A stretch of DNA of 64,000 nucleotides from Piscibacillus salipiscarius JCM 13188 (GCF_001311865.1 NZ_BBCD01000004.1:101832-165831), one strand, 5' to 3'; numbered from the stretch's first letter, positions 1-10,476 are shown. Made by a program: numbers and translations. The notes: a model not told the origin generated them from the sequence alone.

Positions 1-1895
1 GTTGTTGGAACTCGTCTTTTAGTATTTTTAGTTGTGATAAGTTTTCATTATTAATAGAGTCATAGATTCGTTTCTTAGCAACCTCTTCAAAGTTAATTGT
101 TGACACACCAGTAATGTAACTTGTATCAACTGTTTTACGCCTTATATTATCCTTGTTTTGCGAACGATCCCCAGAGAGGGCAACTGGGATTAGGTAATTC
201 TTTTTGTAATTACCAATAAATCAATAATTGTGACAAACTCTTTAGTATCATGCTTTCTCAAACCGCGTCCTAATTGTTGGACAAAGATTATACTCGATTG
301 AGTCTGTCTTAACATGACAACTTGGTTAATACTTGGGATGTCTATACCTTCATTAAAATATCAACCGTTAAAATGTAATCTAACTCTTCATTTTCCAGTT
401 TTTCAACACAATCAAGTCGATATTCTTGTGAATCATCTCCCGTTAGTGCTACCGTTTTTAAACCTCTGTCATTCAACGATTCTGAAAGTTTATTGGCTTC
501 ATCTTTTCTGCTACAAAACATTAAACCTCTAACTTTCTTACCTGAATATCCATAGTAATTAACTTTATCTAGTATGTGATCAACCCGCTCATTAGTTACA
601 AGTTTAGCAAGCTGTGTTGTTTCATCAATTGTTTCACCATTAATTTCAAAATCCGTCACACCAAAATAATGAAATGGACAAAGCATATCCTCTTCCAAAG
701 CTTCTTGTAACCGTATTTCATATGCAATGTTGTAATCAAATAACTCATAAATATTAAAATCATCGGTTCTCTCTGGAGTCGCAGTCATCCCCATCAAAAA
801 CTCTGGTTCAAAATATTCTATGACTTTTTGGTAAGACTTCGCACCTGCTTTGTGTACTTCATCAACCAATATATAGTCAAACGAACTCGGATCAAGAGAA
901 CTTAAAGTTTCATCTTTAGAAATCGATTGAATCGTGGCAAATAAATATCTAGCATTAAGGTCCTTGCTTGAACCACTTAAGAATCCGTAATCCTCGTCTT
1001 TACCACCCAATATTGTTCTAAAGTCCTCTTTGGCCTTCTTTAAGATTTGCTCTCTATGAACAATAAATAGCATTCGCTTTGGCGCATATTTTCTTACATC
1101 AAAAGCAGATAAAAACGTTTTCCCAGTTCCTGTTGCTGATACGACTAATCCTTTATCATGCCCAGCATCTCTTACTGCTTGAATCTCACTTAATGCAGCA
1201 ACCTGCATTTTATTTGGTTTTATTTCCATGGATTTCTCAATTGAATTAACTTGATAAGCTTCAGGCAACTCTATGACTTTATCAACATACTCTTCTTTGG
1301 ACATAGGTTTATACTGCTTCTCATAACTTTCAATCCACTCACTTGTTAGAGGTTGAGCACAATTCCATATCTCCTCAAATTGGTTTTTAAAGTGATTAAT
1401 TAAATCACCATTATCATAAGAAGTTAGTTTCACATTCCACTCATGGTTAACCTTCAACGCTTGAGCTGTTAAGTTTGAGCTTCCTATGATCAGTGAGTGA
1501 TACGAGTCATGCTCGAATATGTACCCTTTCGCATGGAAACCTTCCACATCTGTTAGTCGCACCTCAACATTAGTAACTTTTAATAATTCTTTAAAAACTT
1601 TTGGTTGATTAAAGTGTAAAAACGTAGATGTGAGGATTTTTCCATTTATACCTTTTCTTTTAAGGTCCAGCAGCAATGATTTCAGTGTTGCTAGACCACT
1701 TTCTGTTATGAAAGCAACAGAAAATATAAACGTATTACAGTTCTCTAACTCCTCATGAAACGTAGAAAGAACACTTTCTTTACTCTTTTGATTATTTATT
1801 AATAATTGCGGTTCATATCTATTCGTACTCTTTACATTCCGATCTATAAACCCTTTTCTTAAAGAACTTTCAATATCTTTAATCAATTCCTCCAT
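1..1895 (-). CDS. PLD-domain DEAD/DEAH helicase, DUF3427 type (3' end outside window)
   Basis: Reading left from the ATG at 1895, residues ~20-190 form a phospholipase D-like nuclease domain with one HxK motif (FHAKGYIF, then IGSSNLT). An SF2 helicase core follows: Walker A ATGTGKT, a DEVH box (LVDEVHKAG) and the MTATPERTD motif. The frame breaks near 345 (TTTTAATG looks one A short) and again near 205 (one T short). After both repairs the protein continues with NEGIDIP, motif VI QLGRGLRK and a DUF3427-like region up to base 1. The C-terminus is off the window. A NUDIX gene starts upstream on the same strand with a 21-bp gap, suggesting one operon. The family joins a nuclease to a helicase and is often seen in defence-type neighbourhoods. 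The substrate is unknown; action on foreign or damaged nucleic acid is an inference. Confidence 0.85.
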
Positions 1896-1916
1896 TGCAC
1901 TATCACCCTCACAAAC

Positions 1917-2328
1917 CTAGTACTTTTCAATTATAAGTTGATCCCGTTCAATTTTCTTTATTGCTGGTATATCTGCAGGTGCCCAGTCCAATTTAGAAAG
2001 TTCCTCAGGTTTTAACCATTTAATACTTTCATGTTCTGTTAAAATTGGTTCACCACTAACAAGTTTGCAGTAGTACGTGGTTAAATGGACAATTCCAAAA
2101 TCATATTCATATACCGTTTGTTCAACCTTTTCTCCTATTTCTACTTCACATTTGAATTCTTCATTAATTTCACGAATCAGTGCATCTTGAGGAGACTCAT
2201 TTTTTTTCAATTTTACCACCTGGGAATTCCCACTTTAATGCAAGGGTCGAGTCAATCCCCCTTTGTGCGCATAAAATATTACCGTCTTTTATAATTACTG
2301 CCCCAACCACAAATATGTCTTTTTTCAT
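1917..2328 (-). CDS. NUDIX hydrolase, (deoxy)nucleoside triphosphate pyrophosphohydrolase type
   Basis: Starts at the ATG at 2328 behind GGAGGA. The N-terminus (MKKDIFVVGAVIIKDG) and the rest are in different frames; the break is an A8 run near 2212 that is one A too long. Repaired length is ~136 residues, normal for MutT-like enzymes. The NUDIX box is complete after repair: GGKIEKNES, then REINEEF, fitting G-x5-E-x7-REUxEE. Such enzymes hydrolyse NTPs or dNTPs, including damaged ones, to monophosphate and pyrophosphate. It sits directly upstream of the PLD-helicase and probably shares its transcript, so a role tied to that helicase is possible but only inferred. Confidence 0.85.
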
Positions 2329-2481
2329 TTTTATTCCTCCGAACTTAATTAGCAGTTAATACCTTGTCTTATTATAACAAAATGTAAATATTAAGATAAA
2401 ACAACCATTTTTCCACTGTTTTACCGATTTCAACCCAAATTATGTTAAAATAATGTCAACTTATGTTAGAAGGTGACGTTT

Positions 2482-4408
2482 ATGGCACAGACCGTACCAG
2501 AGGTAATTAAACGAACAGCTACAGCTGGTGAGCGTCTATTATTTCATACATTAAAAAATTACTTACCAGACGACTATCTGGTTTACTACGAACCTGAGAT
2601 TCACGGCAGACGACCTGACTTTGTCATTATAGGCCCTGATCTTGGGTTAATTGTGCTTGAAGTTAAGGACTGGACGTTAGGAACGATTGTCCAGGCGACG
2701 AAAGACGAATGGACTATATTTGGAAAAAATCAGCAACAAGCTTTCGAGAAAAATCCATATAAAAAAGCAGAAGAATTCACTTACCATATTATGAACTTCT
2801 TAAAACAAGATACGAATCTCATCCAAACTGAAGGCCGCAATATGCATAAGTTAAAATTCCCTTGTGGATATGGGGCTGTCTTTACAAGACTACATACGAC
2901 TGATATGACAAAGCATTCGTTATACAACGTGATCAGTCCACAATTCTGCCTGGCACGTAATGAAATTGACCCTGACAATGAAGATTTTTCGGAAGAAGTG
3001 ATAATTGAAAAAATCATTAATATGTTTAAAATTCCATTCAGATTGCGTGAACCTTTAAGTAATGATGATATTAGTGCTATTAGAGGAAATCTACTTCCTG
3101 AGGTTAGAATTAGCGCTGACTATCGGGATCCCGTTCCACATCAAGACCAAATACTACTTTCAATGCACAACCTTAAAACGATGGATATTCACCAAGAGAA
3201 TTACGCAAAACATTGGTGATAAAAATAGACTGATTCGTGGTGTCGCAGGCAGTGGTAAAACGCTTATCCTTGCAACCCGCGCAGCCTTATTAGCAAGAGA
3301 AAACCCTGACTGGAACATCTTAGTACTATGTTACAACATTTCACTCTCAAGATACCTTCAACAGCTGATCGATATAAAAGTCAAGGAAGTGCAACACGAA
3401 GGTGCACAAGCGTCACTATTTGAACCAGACGAAGAACAAACATCTGAAGGTAAAATTGACGTTTATAACTTTCACTCTTTACTTAAAAACAAGCTTAAGG
3501 TTAGTGAACAACAACTACCGAATCTAATTGAAACATTAAAGTCTAATAATCAACTAATTGAAAAGTACGACGCTGTGTTAATTGATGAAGGGCAGGACTT
3601 TAAACAAGAATGGCTTCAGCTTGTGAGTTATCTCCTAAACCCTAGAACCCAGTCCCTATTATTAGTGGAGGATCGGGCCCAAGAGATTTATAAACGAAAA
3701 CGTTCTTACGTCCAAGATACAGGACTGAACTTCCGAGGACGATCTAAAATCTTGTCAATCAATTACCGTAACACTCAACAAATCGTTCGTTTCGCATGGG
3801 AATTTTACCAAAGAAACTCTACGCTAAAAGACAAAGTTGTGGAACAAGGTTTTGAAGGTGAAATCATAGCACCGAAGACGACGCCTAGAAAAGGGCCCGA
3901 GCCATTTATCTATAAAGCTAATAACTTTAAAGATGAAATGCAAAAGGTCACTCAAATTATTAAGAAGTTACACGATAAAGAAAAAGTCCCTTATGATGAA
4001 ATGGTCATATTATATCGCGTAAAAAGGCTATCATCTAAGGATTATATTGGAACCATCCAACACACCTTAAAGCAACAAGACATACCACACTATTGGATCA
4101 GCGAAAGTCCAGAAACTAAACGTAATTACGTCAAAAACGACCAACAAGTCAAAATTAGCACCATCGAATCCAGTAAAGGACTAGACTTCCAAGCCGTTTT
4201 CATCGTTAATGTTGATAATATGCCTTTCTTTTTAGAGGAAGATGAGAACCGAGAAGCGTCATTATTGTACATTGCCATGACACGAGCACATAAATTCCTG
4301 TCACTCAGTTATTCCGGCGAATCGAAGTTCACAAAGTATTTGGATGAGATAAAAGATGAATTGAAAAAGGAAAAAAAGATAGTGTGTGAGGAGGTGTTAT
4401 ATGCCTAA
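2482..4408 (+). CDS. NERD-domain UvrD-type helicase
   Basis: The chosen start is the ATG at 2482 behind GAAGGTGA; an in-frame GTG at 2473 lies inside the ribosome site. Residues ~1-130 are a NERD domain (RRPDFVIIGP, then IVLEVKDW), a nuclease-related fold. From ~3240 comes a UvrD/Rep-like SF1 helicase: Walker A VAGSGKT, LIDEGQDF as Walker B, INYRNTQQ, and KISTIESSKGLDFQAV and YIAMTRA as late motifs. The two halves are in different frames; the break lies near 3208 in a short A run. Repaired length is ~640 residues. The stop overlaps the next gene by 8 bases, so the two are coupled. NERD-helicases are found widely and often in defence or DNA-repair settings; the substrate here is unknown. Confidence 0.85.
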
Positions 4409-4727
4409 ATATAACAAACTTATAAGAGACAAGATCCCTGAGATTATGGAGAAGCAGGGATTAAATTATAAAACAAGAGTTTTAAATGATGATGATTACG
4501 AACTAGAGATTAAACGCAAGTTATCTGAAGAAGTAAATGAATATTTTGATTCTGAGGAGAACCATAATTCTCTAGAAGAACTGGCAGATGTGCTGGAACT
4601 CCTCCATTCACTTTCTGAAATTCATGGCGAAGATATCTATAAAGTTGAAGAAATTAGAAAACAAAAAGCCTTAGAACGTGGTGGGTTTAAAGAAAAAATC
4701 TATTTAATAGAGGTTGAAGATTCGTGA
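4401..4727 (+). CDS. MazG-like / phosphoribosyl-ATP pyrophosphohydrolase-like nucleotide hydrolase
   Basis: The start is the ATG at 4401 behind GAGGAGGTG; an upstream in-frame ATG at 4386 lacks spacing to a site. The 108-residue product begins PKYNKLIRDKIPEIM, and shows the alpha-helical metal-binding pattern EEVNEY with ELADVLELL, as in the MazG/PRA-PH fold that cleaves nucleoside triphosphates. It overlaps the NERD-helicase stop by 8 bases, so translation is probably coupled. With the PLD-helicase and NUDIX pair just upstream, this is the second helicase plus nucleotide-hydrolase pair in 5 kb. Confidence 0.8.
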   Translation: MPKYNKLIRDKIPEIMEKQGLNYKTRVLNDDDYELEIKRKLSEEVNEYFDSEENHNSLEELADVLELLHSLSEIHGEDIYKVEEIRKQKALERGGFKEKIYLIEVEDS

Positions 4728-4735
4728 GAATTTTT

Positions 4736-4770
4736 CTACTCCACAAAGTTTAATTTTGTGGAGTAGTTTT
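4736..4770 (+). terminator. Rho-independent terminator after the NERD-helicase operon
   Basis: Stem CTACTCCACAAA / TTTTGTGGAGTAG with a short loop and a TTTTC tail, starting 9 bases after the stop at 4727. Confidence 0.8.
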
Positions 4771-4800
4771 CTATTGCTGCTTATAACTAATGGTATAAGA

Positions 4801-5792
4801 CTAACGATTATTAGGCACCCAAATCTCATCAAATCCATTTCGGATAGAATAGTCGTATAGCATTATAATCTTTTATCTTTATAATTATTTAACACTTTCT
4901 TTGACTCATTTACTTTCTCTACTAATTCTTCATTTCGGTCAATGATAGAGTTTAAATAACTCCGTTCAGGCAGTTTATCTCTCTTTGAATTATTACAGTT
5001 CCTACATGACAGAACCAGATTCCAAATCTGATCGGACTGAACAAACGACCAAGGGATAAAATGGTCTACTTCAGTTTGACTGTTGCTCTTTGAAAGATCT
5101 TTTCCACAATAAAAGCAGCTAGCTTCAAAATAATGAAGCAGGATTTCTTCAAAAGGTTTTAAAGAGCTGCGTTTAGCGATAGTCTCCACTTTTTCTAAAA
5201 GATAATTAATATTAGGTACTTCGTTTAACTCTTCAATCATTCTTGCCATATGATAGTTTGTTAGATTTGTCAAAAGTAGCTGGTATCTTAACATAAATTG
5301 ATGAACAGCAGGTTTAAGCCTGAAGTACTCACGTTTATGGTCAAAAGCATAGAATTGACCTTTTGTATCCCCATACAATGCTCCAAATACATTTGTTTTC
5401 ATCACTGACTTAATTTTTGACACTAATTTTAATTGGAGCCTATCATTTATTTTATCGAAGCTAAACTCACTTGGTATCGCATGTTTCATCTGAAACTCTA
5501 ATATGTCAGTGACTGCTTTAGCATTTCCATTACCTCTGTTCTGTTTGACTAAGTCATGGTGAACAACTAAATTCCAATAAACTTTCGTGAAACCGTAAGC
5601 TAATTGGTCATAAGTTAATTCGAAATCATCATTAACTTGATATAAATTTTCAATAATAGATTTAATTAATGCGTATTTATACGTTGAAGACTTCACCGAT
5701 TTAGGAGATAACACTATCGTTAAAATTCTCCAAACATCTTCATCTGTAAGGTACTCTTCATTTAATTCTCCGACCTTTAATTTATGACTCAT
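4801..5792 (-). CDS. HNH endonuclease family protein
   Basis: The likely start is the ATG at 5792 (MSHKLKVGE) behind GAGAGTG; an ATG further upstream at 5825 has no ribosome site. The HNH zinc-finger nuclease motif lies near the C-terminus: CFYCGKDL, then EVDHFIPW, NLVLSCRNCNNSK. The N-terminal ~200 residues are helical and not recognised. The apparent stop at 4863 is probably a one-base break: the other frame continues LYDYSIRNGFDEIW to a stop at 4801-4803, which resembles the ending of similar HNH proteins. It probably cuts DNA. Being next to two helicase operons fits a defence-type cluster, though it stands alone, convergent to the NERD-helicase operon. Confidence 0.7.
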
Positions 5793-6019
5793 GTTATCAC
5801 TCTCAATTTGCGTAAAAATTTCCAATTATTTATTCTGCTTCTATTTTACCACTAGAAAAACCTTTTTCAAAAACCTCCCCCAAACATATAGTCATTTTTC
5901 TCTAATACCGTTATACTAATATTTGGAATAGTTAGCAAATATTATTTCGTTAATCGAAAGACTTTTAACTTTTTAATTTAGTGTTTTATATAAATAGGAT
6001 GAACGAAAGGGCGAACGGT

Positions 6020-6508
6020 ATGAAAAAGGTTAAACAAACCATCATCACCACATTAACAATATTGCTTTCAGCTTGGATTCTATATGGACAGCTAAACGCC
6101 AGTTCACAGCCTCATGAAGCTGTAGAAAAGGCTGCTAAAAAGGAAGGTATTCACTTAAATGAAACGGCCATCACGCATTTAGAGGATAATCATGCGTATA
6201 CATTATATTATACGGATGATTCTTACGGTTTTGCCTTAACGGAGAAAAATATGTTTGGATGGAAGGTCGTGAATTTCATTGAAGGGCTACCACTAACGGA
6301 GGCTCTTGCGAATTACGGTTACTCATTCAGTAATGGTGTGATGCACGGGATTGTGACGTCATTTGTCTCAGGTGTTCAAATTGGGGAACAAGGTTCTAAC
6401 ATTCAAAATGTCCCTGGTCAGAACTTACGCGTATGGTATAACGTAAACGTAACACCTGAAGATGCGAAAAGTATAAAATTTATTAGTAAGAATGGTTTGG
6501 AGTTTTAA
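6020..6508 (+). CDS. Hypothetical membrane-anchored or secreted protein
   Basis: The ATG at 6020 is preferred because AAAGGG lies at proper spacing; an in-frame upstream ATG gives a charged leader instead of a signal. The ~162-residue protein starts MKKVKQTIITTLTILL with one N-terminal hydrophobic segment that is a signal or anchor, then a soluble domain (~residues 30-160) rich in aromatic and polar residues. I do not recognise the family. It is followed after 17 bases by a DUF4260 membrane gene on the same strand. Confidence 0.55.
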   Translation: MKKVKQTIITTLTILLSAWILYGQLNASSQPHEAVEKAAKKEGIHLNETAITHLEDNHAYTLYYTDDSYGFALTEKNMFGWKVVNFIEGLPLTEALANYGYSFSNGVMHGIVTSFVSGVQIGEQGSNIQNVPGQNLRVWYNVNVTPEDAKSIKFISKNGLEF

Positions 6509-6525
6509 TAACTTAAGAAACCGAG

Positions 6526-6882
6526 GTGAGATTATGTGAGCAAATTTTGCTGCATTTAGAAGGACTTACGGTACTTGTTATTAGTTTGTACATCTATAAT
6601 GAACTAGATTTCAGTTGGATCATGTTTATCATTCTATTATTAGCACCCGACCTTGGTATGTTAGGTTATTTAATAAACCCTAAGATTGGTTCCGTGATCT
6701 ATAACTTATGTCATACTTACCTCACCCCAGCTTTACTACTAGGCGTAGCACTCATTTTTTCATCCTCTTTCATGCTTGCCATTTCCATCATATGGGTTGC
6801 CCATATTGGAATGGACCGCGGAATTGGGTATGGACTCAAGTACCCTAGTAGTTTTAAAGATTCACATTTAACTAGAGTTTAG
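6526..6882 (+). CDS. DUF4260 family membrane protein
   Basis: The ~118-residue product has four hydrophobic segments and the family signature HIGMDRGIGYGLKYPSSFKD near the C-terminus, so the assignment to DUF4260 is good. Its function is unknown. The start is uncertain: the GTG at 6526 has only a weak ribosome site, and an ATG at 6535 is followed at once by a stop. A local indel there would give MSKILLHLEG, which looks more natural. Confidence 0.75.
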   Translation: MRLCEQILLHLEGLTVLVISLYIYNELDFSWIMFIILLLAPDLGMLGYLINPKIGSVIYNLCHTYLTPALLLGVALIFSSSFMLAISIIWVAHIGMDRGIGYGLKYPSSFKDSHLTRV

Positions 6883-6892
6883 GAGCTTGTTT

Positions 6893-7145
6893 ATGATTCG
6901 TTTTCTATCTATTTTCGTCATGTTAGTACAACTAGTGATTATCTATTTCTGGATCTTTGATTGGACCAAGCTCGTTACTACCATCGGCTTGTCCTTTTGG
7001 GGCGGGGCTATTATATTAGGCGTGACATTTTATTACTTTGGAAAAGGTAAAATGAAGCGTTTTAATTCTATTTACGACTCTGATTACCATTTTCTTTGCA
7101 GCTGTTGCTATTTTCATCGAACTTGCGACGAGTTCGATGCCTTAA
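6893..7145 (+). CDS. Small membrane protein (frame break near 7055)
   Basis: Begins with an ATG at 6893 behind AGGAG. The first ~55 residues hold two hydrophobic helices. The frame then runs on into low-quality sequence, while the neighbouring frame gives a clean third helix (ILFTTLITIFFAAVAIFIE) ending at a stop at 7143-7145. I therefore read this as an ~84-residue three-helix membrane protein with one indel, not as part of the GNAT gene that follows in the first frame. Function unknown. Confidence 0.55.
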
Positions 7146-7177
7146 TAATTGCGATGTTACAAACTACGGAGGGCACC

Positions 7178-7651
7178 ATGGACAAGCTTAAAATTGTACA
7201 AGTATCGAAAGAGTTCGATGAAGATGCTAAAGCTCATATTTTGGAAGGTTTTTTAGAGCACTTCGGATACATCGATCATTCTCTAAACCCTGATTTAAAT
7301 TCCATCACCGATTATTACTCGAGACGTGGTTACATATTTCTCATAGGTTTTATTGATCAAGAATTAGTTTGTACAGGTGCTATAACGAAAGAAGGTTCTC
7401 ATACTGGCAGAATTGAGCGAATGTCGGTTAAGAAAGCCTTCAGAAGGCGCGGACTGGCAAACAAAATGCTACAGCAACTCGAGAGGTACGCATTAGATAT
7501 GAAATACACTAAGTTAGTTTTAGAAACCAACCAGCACTGGCAAAACGCGATTCAATTCTATCAATCAAATCACTTTATTGAAGAGAAGCGAGACCAACAA
7601 AGAATTCATTTTGCGAAGCGCTTAATTCATGTTGAAAATGATTCTTTATAA
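7178..7651 (+). CDS. GNAT family N-acetyltransferase
   Basis: The start is the ATG at 7178 behind GGAGGG. The ~157-residue protein has the acetyl-CoA loop pattern RRRGLANKML after a beta strand (RIERMSVKKAF) and a C-terminal NHFIEEKRD segment, as in the GNAT fold. The substrate is unknown. An open frame continues upstream into the preceding membrane gene only because of an indel there. The stop overlaps the end of a convergent small membrane gene by 6 bases. Confidence 0.8.
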   Translation: MDKLKIVQVSKEFDEDAKAHILEGFLEHFGYIDHSLNPDLNSITDYYSRRGYIFLIGFIDQELVCTGAITKEGSHTGRIERMSVKKAFRRRGLANKMLQQLERYALDMKYTKLVLETNQHWQNAIQFYQSNHFIEEKRDQQRIHFAKRLIHVENDSL

Positions 7652-7924
7652 ATAAAGCCATAATATATAAGCTGCCCCAAACATATTCAATAAAGAAGCA
7701 ATCGTAAACAACGTAACATACTTTTCTTTTTTCATTTTAACCATCTCAATCGCTTGAACACCCATAAACAGTCCTAGCGAAAAATGCATGGCTACTTGGA
7801 TTGGAGTTACGGCTGTTTTGAGCAGTAATAAGTAAACAAGAGAAGTAGCTGCTAAGAGGAAAGTTACAATCATAAGTACAATGCGTAAAGTTTTGAATGG
7901 ATTAATGCTTTCACTAATTTTCAC
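7646..7924 (-). CDS. Small three-helix membrane protein
   Basis: A 92-residue product with three predicted transmembrane segments (~residues 13-35, 40-60, 70-92) and a basic loop KMKKEK. It starts MKISESINPF at the ATG at 7924, behind GAGGTG. The family is not securely recognised. It is convergent with the GNAT gene and overlaps its end by 6 bases. Confidence 0.6.
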   Translation of the reverse strand: MKISESINPFKTLRIVLMIVTFLLAATSLVYLLLLKTAVTPIQVAMHFSLGLFMGVQAIEMVKMKKEKYVTLFTIASLLNMFGAAYILWLYL

Positions 7925-8052
7925 TATTAAAACACCTCGTTAGCTAATAATTATTTATTCGTCTTTATACCATCTAACATGGTCATGCCATTATACACTT
8001 AAATAACAGTTATCATTGGATTCTCCTTTTGTTTATTAGAGTATAATTTCCC

Positions 8053-8466
8053 CTAAAAACTACGACTAATGACCTCTCCTCGAAACTCTATAGCATCCCT
8101 GACTCTAACTTGTTGTATTTCACCCAATTCATCAACAGGAAACCAATTATAATCAGAATGTTCGTGGCTGAGTCTAATCTCCTCGCTTTCTGGCAATGAA
8201 CAACGGAACATGGCAACTTGTGAATTGTTAACACTATGATAATAAAAACCAGTTAAAGTCACAGATTGTACTTCTAAACCAAGTTCTTCACGGCACTCGC
8301 GATATAATGCCTCATGGATTGTTTCCCCTGGTTCAACACTACCTCCGGGAGTACTCCAGCCCTTATTTCCATAAGTGCGTTTCAATAGGAGCATGTGACC
8401 TACTGAGTTTAGGATCCCGGCATGGGCTCCGAAACGATATGTATCATGGTATGCCACCTTAATCAC
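8053..8466 (-). CDS. NUDIX hydrolase
   Basis: A 137-residue protein with a full NUDIX box, GGSVEPGETIHEALYRECREELG (given here only as the anchor residues G, E, REC-EE). It begins MIKVAYHDTYRF at 8466. Such enzymes cleave nucleoside diphosphate-linked compounds; the substrate is unknown. It follows the MazG gene on the same strand by 14 bases, forming a small operon of nucleotide and acyl chemistry genes (HAD, VOC, GNAT, MazG, NUDIX). Confidence 0.85.
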   Translation of the reverse strand: MIKVAYHDTYRFGAHAGILNSVGHMLLLKRTYGNKGWSTPGGSVEPGETIHEALYRECREELGLEVQSVTLTGFYYHSVNNSQVAMFRCSLPESEEIRLSHEHSDYNWFPVDELGEIQQVRVRDAIEFRGEVISRSF

Positions 8467-8480
8467 TCCTACTAAACCAA

Positions 8481-8798
8481 TTATAGATATTTCTCTTTAT
8501 TAATTTCTTCTTTTAAATGAAAGCATTCTTCTAAGTCAATGTCATACACATTTGCTAAACCAATGACATAATAAAGCACATCGTATAATTCTTCTTCAAT
8601 TGTCCCTTTTATAGAGTCCGACTGCTCTATTCGCTTATTTTTTCGCAAGACCTCAGAAAGCTCACCAACTTCTTCTATTAACTTATGAAAGTAAGTATGC
8701 TTTAAATCTGGCTTAAAATCTTTAGCTTTTATATACTTCTGTAAGTCTTTTACTGTAATACTTTCTAAATAGGATTCGTGTTCTTCATCGGAAAACAT
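8481..8798 (-). CDS. MazG-like nucleotide pyrophosphohydrolase
   Basis: The start at 8798 (MFSDEEHES) is chosen for the AGGAG at right spacing; an in-frame upstream ATG at 8834 lies inside the preceding gene's true end. The ~105-residue product has the MazG metal motif EEVGE followed by EEELYDVLYY. It probably hydrolyses NTPs or dNTPs. It lies 13 bases after the repaired end of the GNAT gene. Confidence 0.75.
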   Translation of the reverse strand: MFSDEEHESYLESITVKDLQKYIKAKDFKPDLKHTYFHKLIEEVGELSEVLRKNKRIEQSDSIKGTIEEELYDVLYYVIGLANVYDIDLEECFHLKEEINKEKYL

Positions 8799-8811
8799 CT
8801 GCCTCACACTC

Positions 8812-9245
8812 CTACAGTTCATGCTTAAACACATAACTTACTTTATTGTAATCCATTTTTCTTCATAAAATCTGTGTGCCTCTTCGCGCTGCAAACCTGA
8901 AGATAATGCTACACTTTCTAAACCTTGGTCCTTTGCCCATTTATGGACGTAGTTAAGTAGCTTCTCTCCACAACCTCTTGATCGATTATGTTGATCCGTT
9001 ACTAAATCACAGACCCACACAAACCGGCCGTAATACAGTGTGGTCATGATCTTAAAGCCTGCTACAGCAACAATTTCACCTTGGTCTATTAATGCATACA
9101 ACTTGTATCGGTCTTTTTCTTTAGCTTCTAACACCAAATCAAGATAACTTTGTTCATCAAGGTGTGTTCTTAGTTGCTTCATAATGGGGTAAGCCTTTAG
9201 TATTTCTTCATGTGAATTGAGCTCTTTAATAGTTGCGGAAGTCAT
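8812..9245 (-). CDS. GNAT family N-acetyltransferase (C-terminal frame break)
   Basis: Starts at the ATG at 9245 behind AAGGAGAA. The acetyl-CoA loop is RSRGCGEKLL and the alpha-4 region ends EEAHRFYEEK. The frame is one A short at about 8860; adding it gives YEEKMDYNKVSYVFKHEL and a stop at 8812-8814, a typical GNAT ending. Repaired length is ~145 residues. The substrate is unknown. Confidence 0.75.
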
Positions 9246-9260
9246 AGAGTTCTCCTTTAC

Positions 9261-9619
9261 TTAAAAAATTTCTCCTATTTCTATCCGATTACCATCTGGA
9301 TCATGAAAAACAGCAATTTACCCCAATCAAATGTTAATTGTTTATTCGAAAAATCAACGCCAGCTTGATCTAAATCACTTACCACTTGATCTAAAGAATC
9401 GACATCAAAACGTAGAACAGTGGGGTTTTGGTCTCTTGTTTTTTCTATACCCAAGCCTACTCCGCCTTGTTCGACCATTAAATAACCTTGTGGAATTTCG
9501 AATTTTACAAGTGTGTCTTTTATATTCAATACATTTAATTTTAATACATCTCGATAAAATGAAATGCACTCATCGTATTTTTCAACAAACAAAATTAAAC
9601 CAAATTCTTTGAAATGCAT
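9261..9619 (-). CDS. VOC / glyoxalase-like protein
   Basis: The start is the ATG at 9619 (MHFKEFGLILFVEKYDE) behind AGGAG. The protein has the beta-alpha-beta-beta-beta pattern of the vicinal oxygen chelate superfamily (ECISFYRDVL). A T-run break near 9310 hides the usual ending; the neighbouring frame gives FHDPDGNRIEIGEIF with a stop at 9261-9263. Repaired length is ~119 residues. The activity could be glyoxalase, dioxygenase or antibiotic binding; the sequence does not decide. Confidence 0.75.
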
Positions 9620-9623
9620 GTTG

Positions 9624-10292
9624 TCACTCCTTATTAAGTATCTCAAGTATTGATGGAATCTCGTTTAGGTGGTTTATACAGTAATCTGCTATGACGTCAG
9701 TCCACTCTTCACTTTGTTTCCATACGCTAAGCATACCTACATTCTGAGCTGCTTGAACGTCTTTTTCTGGATGATCACCTACAAACATACTTTCATGGGG
9801 TTCCACATTTAATTCACGCATCGCTTTATTAAATATTTCTGGATTTGTCTTTTTAATACCTTCCCACTCCGAAATTAGGATGGTGTTAAAGAACTTCTCA
9901 ATTCCAAGTCCTTTTATGTTATTCATTTGAAACTGCCCTTTTCCGTTGCTGATTAATCCTAGAGTGAGGTTTGTGTTCACTAACTCATCTAACATGGAGG
10001 TTAAGTCCTGAAAAGGAATGACGTTGTTTTGAAATTGAGTAATATAATCTTGAAGTAGATCTTCCCAAGTTATGTTGGCAATCCTAAATTCATCCACTAA
10101 TACTTGATAAACTCGGTCTTTCCAAACATATCCTCGTTGATCTAACTCTATAAATCTATTTATATATGTATCTTTTGGAATGTGATTCATGAATTGTATG
10201 TATCGGTCGTACTGATTGTGAATGAAGCTTTTAACAGACTCATCTCGATTCAATAACGTGCCATCTAAATCGAACAGAACAGCTTTTATCAT
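9624..10292 (-). CDS. HAD superfamily hydrolase (phosphoglycolate phosphatase-like)
   Basis: A 222-residue protein with all HAD motifs: DLDGT at the N-terminus (motif I), LISNG (motif II), KKTNPEIF (motif III) and GDHPEKD (motif IV). The cap domain lies between residues ~15 and 90. It resembles YjjG/phosphoglycolate phosphatase types that remove phosphate from small molecules. It is the first gene of a minus-strand run; the VOC gene starts 4 bases after its stop. Confidence 0.85.
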   Translation of the reverse strand: MIKAVLFDLDGTLLNRDESVKSFIHNQYDRYIQFMNHIPKDTYINRFIELDQRGYVWKDRVYQVLVDEFRIANITWEDLLQDYITQFQNNVIPFQDLTSMLDELVNTNLTLGLISNGKGQFQMNNIKGLGIEKFFNTILISEWEGIKKTNPEIFNKAMRELNVEPHESMFVGDHPEKDVQAAQNVGMLSVWKQSEEWTDVIADYCINHLNEIPSILEILNKE

Positions 10293-10476
10293 ATTGGTAC
10301 CTCTAAATTTATTCTATATATTTCCAACGTTATTTTAACATAAATAACATATGTACTTTTAAAATTTCATGTGGAGGTTGTGATCTGAAGGAGACTTTTC
10401 TAATTTTGATGTCAGACTTTAGCAAGTTCTTTCTTGCTTTATTTGACCCTAAAATTTTTTTAATATTACAAAAATG

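Noticed and set aside
6887..7651. A 254-residue fusion of a membrane protein and a GNAT enzyme
   Set aside because: The GNAT part has its own ATG and ribosome site at 7178, and the membrane part continues naturally in another frame to a stop at 7145.
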